Source of the DNA: CBCXVS01 sp965178525
GTDB lineage: Bacteria > Tectomicrobia > Entotheonellia > Entotheonellales > Entotheonellaceae
Direction of reading: 5' to 3'
Length of the DNA: 12,168 nt
Assembly: GCA_965178525.1 (NCBI GenBank)
Contig: CBCXVS010000233.1
Span: 1 to 12,168, forward strand
Numbering within the stretch: position 1 is the stretch's first letter; every line of letters starts with the position of its first letter. A program made the position numbers and the translations under genes. The notes beneath the pieces were generated by a model. It was not told the DNA's origin. It ran no database searches and was given only the letters and a program-made list of their open reading frames with translations. This document shows positions 6,830 to 12,168 of this stretch, in pieces.

Positions 6830-7003
6830 GCCCGCCGGGTGTCGTTTGGCATGGGCTTTGTCCGGATCGCGACGGTTTTGGCCAGGTCGCTCTTTGTCCT
6901 TTTGAGATGTATAATGAGCGGCCTGACTCCCATTTTTTGGAAGGAGTAGTATCTAGACTCCCAATCAGTGTTCATTTGTACCTCAAGATGTGCAGGTAAA
7001 CCC
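6830..7003 (+). other. Leader region of the TnpB element, with alternative hairpins
   Basis: No gene fits this 174-base stretch, and no tnpA is present. GACTCCCA occurs twice (6925-6932 and 6956-6963). GGAGT at 6943-6947 lies between them and can pair with either copy, giving two mutually exclusive hairpins with loops of 12 and 9 bases. Closer to tnpB, TACCT (6979-6983) pairs with AGGTA (6994-6998) around a 10-base loop, and that right arm contains the only AGG upstream of the tnpB ATG. Such subterminal hairpins are expected at the left end of IS200/IS605-type elements, but the exact boundary is not identified. TTTTGAG-8-TGAGC at 6900-6919 resembles TTTTGAG-6-TGAGC at 8211-8228 and might mark the two ends. 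Confidence 0.4.
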
Positions 7004-8226
7004 ATGATACTCGCCCATAACATTGCTCTCGATCCAAAACCCGATCAACGGCAGCAGTTTGCACGGGCGGCGGGGTGTGCCCGGTTTACCTGGAATTGGG
7101 CATTAGCACAGTGGCAACGGCAATACCAGGCGGGGGAAAAACCGACTGCCCACAAGCTGAAAAAGCAGTTCAACGCCATTAAGGGTGAGCAATTTCCGTG
7201 GACTATGAATCCCCTAAAGACGCCAATCAGCAGGTGTTTGCCCAGCTTGGCGAGGCTTTTCAAGCCTTCTTCAAGAAACAGGCGGGGTATCCCAAATTCA
7301 AAAAGAAAGGCGCCTCGCATGACGCCTTCTACGTCTCGAACGACAAGTTCGAATTAACAGGCAAGCGGGTTCGCCTCCCCAAGATGGGGTGGGTGAAGAT
7401 GCGCGAGGCGCTCCGGTTGAGTGGCAAGATCATATCCGCCACGGTGAGCCGGACGGCGGATAGGTGGTTCCTAGCGGTACAAGTCGAAATCGATCCGCCT
7501 TCTCGGCCTCGCGAAACCCAAGCAGGTGTTGTCGGCGTCGATCTCGGCGTGAAAAGTCTGGCCGTCCTGTCAAGCGGTGAGGTGATCGAAGGTCCGAAGC
7601 CCATGCAAAAGCTGCTGAACCAGCTCCAGCGTTTGAGTCGTCAACTGAGTCGAAAGGTGCACCGGTCAGCCAATTGGCACAAGGCGAAAGCCAAGCTGGC
7701 ACGGCTACACCATCGGATGGCGCATATCCGGCGTGATGCGATCCATAAGCTGACCACCGGACTTTGTCGAGACTTCGAGGTGGTCGTGATCGAAGACTTA
7801 CACGTCAAAGGCATGATGCGGAATCACAGGTTGGCCTGCGCCATTAGCGATATGGGGCTTGGGCTATTTCGGACTCAGATGGGCTACAAGCCTGAGGTTT
7901 ATGGCTCGCACGTCGTCGTGGCGAATCGGTGGTTTCCTTCCTCCAGGCTGTGTCCCAAGTGTGGCGGCCTGCACGAGTTGCTCACCCTTTCGGACCGCCT
8001 TTTTGTTTGCCCGCACTGTGGATATACGGCAGACCGCGACTGGAATGCGGCCTGTAATCTGCAACGGTACCCGTGGCTTGCGGGAAACCGGAACGCCTGT
8101 GGACTGCCGAGCGCTGGCCCGCTATCGTCCTTGAGGGAAGTAAGGGCGATGTTTCAAGCGGGTGCAACTCAGCAGGATGAAGCAGGAATTCAACGTGTGC
8201 GACTTACCTCTTTTGAGCACAAGTGA
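7004..8226 (+). pseudogene. tnpB: TnpB (IS200/IS605-type RNA-guided nuclease), single frameshift
   Basis: The N-terminal part (from ATG 7004, MILAHNIALDPKPDQRQQFA...FTWNWAL) is the TnpB helix-turn-helix region. It runs in one frame to FPW (ending 7201). The rest (ESPKDANQQVFAQLGEAFQAFF onward) continues in another frame to 8226. One missing base around 7203-7204 explains the break, and the repaired protein would be about 407 residues, a normal TnpB length. The nuclease parts are intact: RuvC Asp in GVDLGVKSLAV (codon 7540), Glu in VIEDLHVKGM (codon 7792), zinc-finger cysteine pairs CPKC and CPHC (codons 7951, 7960, 8008, 8017), and the TADRDWNAACN acidic motif (8032-8040). No TnpA accompanies it. 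It lies between the dehydratase and CoA-transferase genes in the same orientation. The guide RNA of such elements usually overlaps the 3' end of tnpB, here roughly the last 150-200 bases. Confidence 0.88.
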
Positions 8227-8250
8227 GCACATTAGAAAGAGCAGTCAGCC

Positions 8251-9465
8251 ATGGCCATGCCGAAAACAGCGCTGGAAGGCATTCGCGTTCTCGATCTCGG
8301 GCGGTACCAGGCCGGACCACGCATTAGTTTGGTGCTAGCGCGTCTGGGCGCCGAAGTCATCAAAGTCGAAGCGCCGGGCGGCGACGAGAGCCGGGCCAAT
8401 GGCCCGCGCGTCCGGGGGCAGAGTGCCTATTGGGTGCAGTACAATAGCGGCAAGAAAAGCCTGGGGCTGAATCTCCGCAGCGACAAGGGAAAAGAGGTGC
8501 TGTGCGACCTCATCAAAGTCTCGGATGTGCTGGTGCAGAATTTCCGGCCGGGGACGATTGCGGCCATGGGCTTTCCGTACGAGCGGCTGCGGGAATTGAA
8601 CAAGAAAATCGTGATGGTCAACGTCTCGGCGTATGGACAAGAAAGCCCCTACCGCGACCGCATCGGCTTTGACCCCATCGGGCAGGCGATCAGCGGCATG
8701 ATGTCGCTGACGGGATTTCCGGGGACGCCGCCAACGCGGACGTATAATCCGGTCATCGACCGCATCACGGCGCTGCACGGCACCATCGGGACGCTGGCGG
8801 CGCTGCAGGAGCGGCACCTGTCGGGCGAGGGACAGTGCGTGGACGTCTGTCTGGCCGACACGGGATTCAGCATGACCGAGATCCAGTGCACGGCATATTT
8901 GGGTGAAGGGATCGTGCCCGAGCGCCACGGCAACGGGCAGGGGTTGATGAACACCTATGAATGTCAAGATGGCTGGGTGCTGATGGCGGCGGCAAGCGAT
9001 AATATCTGGCCGCGGGTGTGCCAAGCCATTGAGGCGCCGGAGTGGTTGGAAGACCCGCGCTTCCGCACCCGTGGGGACCGGGACCGGGAGTGGCAGGCGC
9101 TGGAGGCGCGCATGCAGGCATGGTGCGCCGGCCGCACCGTGAAGGAGGCGGTGGAGACGTTTTCGAGCCATGGGATTCCGGTGAACGCGGTCAATGATAT
9201 CCCGACGGCGGCGCATGAGCCGCAATTGCACGAGCGGGAATTGCTCGTCGAGGTGCCGGACCCGATTGCGGGCAAGATCCACGTTTCGGGAAAGAATATC
9301 AAGCTGAGCCGCAGTGAGGTCGTGGTGGGGTCGGCGCCGGTGCCCGGACAACATACGGAAGCGCTCCTGAGCGAGGTGCTCAACTATAGTTCGGAGAAAA
9401 TCGACGCCCTGGAGGCCGATGGGGCGGTGTACCGGGGCAAGGTATCGGCCCCAGCCGGGACATGA
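8251..9465 (+). CDS. CaiB/BaiF-family (class III) CoA-transferase
   Basis: This 404-residue enzyme moves CoA between acyl-CoA and a carboxylic acid in the cytoplasm. It opens with the family start ALEGIRVLDLGRYQAGPR, followed by LGAEVIKVEAPGGDESR (CoA-binding Rossmann-like region), SGKKSLGLNLRSDKGKEV, DVLVQNFRPG and a long interlocking C-terminal part. The catalytic Asp, which forms the acyl-aspartyl intermediate in this family, is most likely D170 in NPVIDRITALHG, matching the Asp169 position of formyl-CoA transferase. ATG 8251 has only a weak purine-rich site upstream (GAAAGAG), and ATG 8257 is an alternative. The start lies 24 bases after tnpB, so the mobile element inserted directly before this gene and may have displaced its original leader. 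The acid substrate is not evident. It may act with the dehydratase upstream and the transporter downstream. Confidence 0.88.
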   Translation: MAMPKTALEGIRVLDLGRYQAGPRISLVLARLGAEVIKVEAPGGDESRANGPRVRGQSAYWVQYNSGKKSLGLNLRSDKGKEVLCDLIKVSDVLVQNFRPGTIAAMGFPYERLRELNKKIVMVNVSAYGQESPYRDRIGFDPIGQAISGMMSLTGFPGTPPTRTYNPVIDRITALHGTIGTLAALQERHLSGEGQCVDVCLADTGFSMTEIQCTAYLGEGIVPERHGNGQGLMNTYECQDGWVLMAAASDNIWPRVCQAIEAPEWLEDPRFRTRGDRDREWQALEARMQAWCAGRTVKEAVETFSSHGIPVNAVNDIPTAAHEPQLHERELLVEVPDPIAGKIHVSGKNIKLSRSEVVVGSAPVPGQHTEALLSEVLNYSSEKIDALEADGAVYRGKVSAPAGT

Positions 9466-9531
9466 TCACGGAGGCGATATCGGAGTCGGTGAGGGTATGA
9501 AGCATAGGCCACAGGCTGACACAGGACGGGC

Positions 9532-11112
9532 ATGAATCCGGAGAGTCCCGCATACAAATGGTGGATCGCGCTGACCGTCGTCCCGGCGGGTCTAGTTAGC
9601 GCCATCGATGGGACGAGCGTCAGTATCGCCATTCCCAACATGATGACCAGCTTGCGGGCCGATCTGGACCAAATTCAGTGGGTCATCACCATTTCCCTGA
9701 TCATGCAAACGCTGCTGATGCCCACGGCCGGCTGGCTCACGGGACTCCTGGGACGCCGCAAGCTGTTTATCACGAGCCTCGGGATCGTCATCGTTGGGAC
9801 GCTGCTGTGCAGCATCACCTGGAGCCTCGGATCCCTCATCTTTTTCCGGGCCATCATCGGGCTCGGGGGTGGTGTGCTGCAACCGGTGTCCATGGCGCTT
9901 TTGTTCAACGCTTTCCCGCGCGAGCAGCGGGGCACGGCCATGGGCCTCTTCAACACGTCCATCGCCCTCGGGCTCATCATCGGCCGCTTCGGCGGTTTTA
10001 TGGTCGATGCCTTCGATTGGCGCATGATCTTTTACCTCACCCTGCCGTTTAGCGTGTCCAGCGTCATTCTGGGCTTTATCATGCTGCCAGCCGAGGAGCG
10101 CCAACCGCAGCAAGCGCCGGTCGATGTCTGGGGCATTCTCACCATGGGCGGCTTCCTGGTGCCGCTCATGCTGGTCTTGACCCAGGGCCGCTTCGAGGGC
10201 TGGGATTCGCCCTATATTCGCGGCCTCTTCGCCACCGCGGCGGTCTCAGCCGCGGCATTTATCATCATTGAATTGCGCTCCCGGCATCCCTTGGTCGATC
10301 TGCGCCTGTACAGCAATTTCAACTTCACGATGGGATCGGTGGTGCAATTTCTGGTGTCGATTTTGTTCATGAGTTCCACCTTTCTCATCAATATTTTCTT
10401 GCAGCGGGTGCTCCACTTCACCCCCACCCAGGTCGGCGTGTTGATGTTCCCGCAGGGCTTTGTCTACGGTATCGGCTCGTTCTGGGCCGGGCGGCTCTCG
10501 GACTACATGAATCCCCGCATTCCGCTCGTGCTGGGGCTCATTTGCTTTGCCATCGTTTATTTCTGGCTCGGTGGGATTACAGCCGTGGCGACTTCCACGG
10601 TCATCATGGCGATGCTGTGTCTGCGCAGTTTCAGCTTTTCTTGCGTCAATTCTCCTAATACATTTATGGCGCTGCAAGCGCTCCCCGACGAAAAGGTCGG
10701 CATGGCAACGGGACTCTTCTCAGTGGCTCGGGGCATCGCCGGCACGCTGGGTGTGGCGCTGACCGCCTCGTTTTTGGAGCAGACGCGAACCCGGCACGCC
10801 ATGGGGCTGGCGCAACAACAAGGCGGTTTGGAGATGCCGGCACAGTGGACCATGCGCAGCCTGCAACAGATATTCGCTGGCGTGGGCGACCATGCGCAGT
10901 TGGCGCACGTCAAAGCGTCGGCGCATTTTCATACGATGCTGATGGGCGAGGCGACCATCCTGGCCTACCAAGATATTTTTCTGCTCTCTGCGTTTATCTC
11001 GCTCTTCAATATCATCCCGGGCTTGTTACGAAGCCGAAAGCGGCCGGAAAGAGCGGAAGCAACGGCGCCGGCACCGACACCGGTAACAGAGGATGCCGTT
11101 GAGTCGCGCTAG
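9532..11112 (+). CDS. MFS transporter, DHA2 (EmrB/QacA-like, 14 helices)
   Basis: This 526-residue inner-membrane protein shows repeated hydrophobic segments compatible with 14 helices, the length expected for drug:H+ antiporter family 2. Landmarks are the first helix with IDGTSVSIAIP (D26, corresponding to the family's D1 motif), WVITISLIMQTLLMP, motif A GWLTGLLGRRKLF (67-79) and motif B-like FFRAIIGLGGGVLQP. The antiporter motif C, normally GPxxGPxxGG, reads GLIIGRFGG (147-155), with both prolines replaced. The last 25 or so residues (SRKRPERAE...) are a charged cytoplasmic tail. The gene follows the CoA-transferase by 66 bases, with AGGACGGG just before ATG. It is probably an exporter of organic compounds, or an importer of the pathway's substrate given the altered motif. 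Which of these applies is inference. Confidence 0.85.
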   Translation: MNPESPAYKWWIALTVVPAGLVSAIDGTSVSIAIPNMMTSLRADLDQIQWVITISLIMQTLLMPTAGWLTGLLGRRKLFITSLGIVIVGTLLCSITWSLGSLIFFRAIIGLGGGVLQPVSMALLFNAFPREQRGTAMGLFNTSIALGLIIGRFGGFMVDAFDWRMIFYLTLPFSVSSVILGFIMLPAEERQPQQAPVDVWGILTMGGFLVPLMLVLTQGRFEGWDSPYIRGLFATAAVSAAAFIIIELRSRHPLVDLRLYSNFNFTMGSVVQFLVSILFMSSTFLINIFLQRVLHFTPTQVGVLMFPQGFVYGIGSFWAGRLSDYMNPRIPLVLGLICFAIVYFWLGGITAVATSTVIMAMLCLRSFSFSCVNSPNTFMALQALPDEKVGMATGLFSVARGIAGTLGVALTASFLEQTRTRHAMGLAQQQGGLEMPAQWTMRSLQQIFAGVGDHAQLAHVKASAHFHTMLMGEATILAYQDIFLLSAFISLFNIIPGLLRSRKRPERAEATAPAPTPVTEDAVESR

Positions 11113-11114
11113 AC

Positions 11115-11142
11115 GAATGCGGAATGCGGAATGCGGAATGCG
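11115..11142. repeat. Tandem heptamer GAATGCG x4
   Basis: Four exact consecutive copies of GAATGCG (11115-11121, 11122-11128, 11129-11135, 11136-11142) begin three bases after the transporter's stop codon. Short heptamer arrays like this arise by replication slippage and are common between genes in some large-genome bacteria. The same GCGGAAT motif reappears in the hairpin at 11192-11229. Confidence 0.9.
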
Positions 11143-11159
11143 GATTGAAAAAAATTCAT

Positions 11160-11184
11160 AGCTGATAGCTGATAGCTGATAGCT
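11160..11184. repeat. Tandem heptamer AGCTGAT x3.6
   Basis: Three exact copies of AGCTGAT (11160-11180) and a partial fourth (AGCT, 11181-11184) form a second heptamer array, unrelated in sequence to the first but with the same period. It is separated from the first array by an A-rich spacer. Confidence 0.9.
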
Positions 11185-11191
11185 TTTTATC

Positions 11192-11229
11192 GCGGATTGC
11201 GGAATGAAAAAGATAATTCCGCATTCCGC
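11192..11229. repeat. Long hairpin between convergent genes
   Basis: GCGGATTGCGGAAT (11192-11205) and ATTCCGCATTCCGC (11216-11229) are inverted copies with 13 of 14 positions pairing around a 10-base A-rich loop. The hairpin sits between the transporter and the convergent gene ending at 11250. It could slow or end transcription from both sides, but no T-run follows on either strand. Its arms are built from the same heptamer as the upstream array, so it may have formed by inversion of that array. Confidence 0.7.
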
Positions 11230-11249
11230 TACAAGGTGCTATGGCCGCG

Positions 11250-11774
11250 TTAATACCCGGCTTCACGCCACTCGACGGCGAGGGTGGCATAGCGGACGAA
11301 AATGGCGCCGCCGGGGGCACCTAAGGGGCCATTGACGGCTAGCAGAGCGAAGGTGTAGCGGTCCCCCGGTTGCGCGTCAGCGGTCATCAGAACGCGCTGC
11401 GGCACATTGAACCCCTGCACCGCACCCCGCTCCCGATCACACTCGCCGTTGATCCAGATTTCGCCGTAATCGTCGATGCAGGTTTCAAACAAGCAGCGTG
11501 TGCCCCGAATGTCGTGGCCCTGCACCTGGTTCGGCAGCGTGATGCTGAGGCGGTACCAGGCGAAGGTGAGCCCATGCGAATGCCATTTTGCAATGTCATC
11601 GCGCACGGCCCAGCCGGAATCATCATACTCGGGTAGACGACACGGCACTGCCTCCAATTGGGACACAAGTCCCTCGTTCGGCTCCCCAGGAACCAATCCC
11701 GGAGCAAAGCGCCATTGACCTTGAAGAATACGCAAATCTTCAGGATTCTGCAGATCAAACGTGGCTCGTGGCAT
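11250..11774 (-). CDS. Stand-alone beta-sandwich (galactose-binding-like) protein
   Basis: This 174-residue protein resembles the N-terminal sugar-binding jelly-roll of glycoside hydrolase family 2 proteins. It shows LRILQGQWRFAPG (14-26), PEYDDSGW (48-55, the usual substrate-domain DDS-W pattern), FAWYRLSITLP (71-81) and LFETCIDDYGEIWING (95-110). The last is the classic strand pair in which a 'ddyaevwvNG'-like loop shapes the ligand site. No catalytic barrel follows, so it is not an enzyme of that family by itself. There is no signal peptide, so it should act in the cytoplasm. A strong purine-rich site (11779-11787 on this strand) precedes the ATG. It may bind a carbohydrate or an organic acid, or act as a partner subunit; none of this is shown by the sequence. 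It is convergent with the transporter gene and not in its operon. Confidence 0.7.
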   Translation of the reverse strand: MPRATFDLQNPEDLRILQGQWRFAPGLVPGEPNEGLVSQLEAVPCRLPEYDDSGWAVRDDIAKWHSHGLTFAWYRLSITLPNQVQGHDIRGTRCLFETCIDDYGEIWINGECDRERGAVQGFNVPQRVLMTADAQPGDRYTFALLAVNGPLGAPGGAIFVRYATLAVEWREAGY

Positions 11775-11850
11775 TCTTCCCTCCCCCTTTGATACAGCTC
11801 ATGTTGCCTCGGTACTTATGACATGCCATAATAATCCTGCGTGCTGGCGC

Positions 11851-11859
11851 AGTATACCA
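11851..11859 (-). promoter_or_regulatory. Possible extended -10 promoter for the beta-sandwich gene
   Basis: On the minus strand TGGTATACT (11859-11851) is an extended -10 element (TGn followed by TATACT, one mismatch to TATAAT). The -35 side is weak, as is usual for extended -10 promoters. Transcription would start near 11844, giving a leader of about 70 bases before the ATG at 11774. Confidence 0.35.
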
Positions 11860-11896
11860 TGCTTGCCGGTGGAATACAGCCAGAGCATACGCCGAC

Positions 11897-11947
11897 CCGG
11901 AAAGTCCGGTATCATGTAGCTACCGTAGCGGTTGTGACAAAATGTCA
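11897..11947. repeat. Two short perfect inverted repeats
   Basis: CCGGA-AAG-TCCGG (11897-11909) and TGACA-AAA-TGTCA (11935-11947) are both perfect 5-3-5 inverted repeats. The second borders the phased 11-bp repeats on their left. Either could be a small protein-binding site; short palindromes of this size also occur by chance. Confidence 0.35.
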
Positions 11948-11950
11948 AAA

Positions 11951-11983
11951 AATCTACACATAATCCACACGTAATCCACATGT
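11951..11983. repeat. Three tandem 11-bp repeats with DnaA-box-like cores
   Basis: AATCTACACAT (11951-11961), AATCCACACGT (11962-11972) and AATCCACATGT (11973-11983) follow each other at exactly 11 bases, about one helical turn. The second and third contain TAATCCACA when the preceding T is included, one mismatch from the DnaA box TTATCCACA. All copies would therefore face the same side of the helix. Possible roles are an iteron-like protein-binding array or repeated sites at the end of an insertion sequence running off the window. No replication gene is in view. Confidence 0.6.
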
Positions 11984-12168
11984 TTCTCATCGTCGTATAT
12001 GTTACAAATGGAGTACCCCCCTTTGCGCCACTTTACTTTCTGCATGGGACTGCACGGGCTGTGTGCTCCTGCTCTGGCGTCAGGCTGGGACGGCTAGACC
12101 GAAGTTCCCCTGGCAGAATAGGCGGAGGGTTAAGTAGATCAACAGGTTAGCCCAATTCAAAAGTCCAT
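11984..12168. other. No recognisable gene at the right edge
   Basis: Together with 11775-11983 this makes 394 bases without a convincing gene. One plus-strand frame is open from 11981 to 12142 (about 53 residues), but it begins inside the 11-bp repeat, lacks a ribosome binding site and resembles nothing known. No tRNA, terminator or complete insertion-sequence end could be identified here. Confidence 0.4.

Noticed and set aside
7195..7206. Programmed frameshift in tnpB.
   Set aside because: The junction (CCGTGGACTATG) has no slippery heptamer or obvious downstream stimulator, so a mutation or sequencing slip is the simpler explanation.
8335..9354. A 339-codon minus-strand open frame opposite the CoA-transferase.
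   Set aside because: Same reasoning: Arg/His-rich low-complexity translation antisense to a well-conserved enzyme.
11951..11983. CRISPR array.
   Set aside because: The repeats are 11 bases long and directly adjacent with no spacers, so they do not fit a CRISPR array.
11799..11990. A 63-codon minus-strand frame beginning in the 11-bp repeats.
   Set aside because: Its first residues are translated repeat, there is no ribosome binding site, and no similarity is apparent.

Overview
The window is about 12.2 kb of fairly GC-rich bacterial DNA with compact gene spacing. It holds an accessory catabolic and transport cluster interrupted by a transposon relic and flanked by a damaged toxin-antitoxin pair and repeat-rich intergenic DNA. 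No rRNA, tRNA, ribosomal-protein or other marker gene is present, so the organism cannot be named. The mix of hydantoinase-type amidohydrolase, sugar-acid dehydratase, CaiB/BaiF CoA-transferase and solitary TnpB, with heptamer repeats between genes, would suit a large-genome environmental bacterium, for example a proteobacterium or a Tectomicrobia-like lineage. That placement is a guess.

Layout. (1) 172-1254 (+): an exported TIM-barrel amidohydrolase with a strong ribosome binding site. (2) 1325-1385: an imperfect palindrome between convergent genes. (3) 1399-2061 (-): a PIN toxin / ribbon-helix-helix antitoxin module. The toxin reading frame is broken by a small indel near 1755, and the restored frame would overlap the antitoxin start by ATGA. 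The toxin promoter appears leaderless and has an operator-like inverted repeat over the start codon. (4) 2257-5016 (+): a tight three-gene unit made of an unrecognised 109-residue protein, a COG0523/CobW-type metallochaperone GTPase (ATGA overlap) and a zinc amidohydrolase of the hydantoinase/dihydropyrimidinase group (16-base gap). (5) 5096-6829 (+): an IlvD/Edd-family sugar-acid dehydratase resembling L-arabinonate dehydratase, preceded by a palindrome that may be an operator. (6) 7004-8226 (+): a solitary tnpB broken by one frameshift, with its catalytic and zinc-finger residues intact. (7) 8251-9465 (+): a class III CoA-transferase. (8) 9532-11112 (+): a DHA2-type 14-helix MFS transporter with an abnormal antiporter motif. 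(9) 11115-11229: heptamer repeats and a long hairpin. (10) 11250-11774 (-): a stand-alone beta-sandwich (galactose-binding-like) protein. (11) 11775-12168: no convincing gene, but three exact-period 11-bp repeats with DnaA-box-like cores, and short palindromes.

How the genes may work together. The clearest functional link is the GTPase beside the zinc hydrolase, which suggests a metal chaperone dedicated to that enzyme. The dehydratase, CoA-transferase and exporter share orientation and small gaps, and could form a small-molecule catabolic unit into which the TnpB element inserted. No complete pathway can be read from the window. I see no CRISPR array, defence island or clearly new system. 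The most unusual signals are the damaged toxin gene with its apparently leaderless promoter, the chaperone-hydrolase pairing, and the helically phased 11-bp repeats near the right edge.
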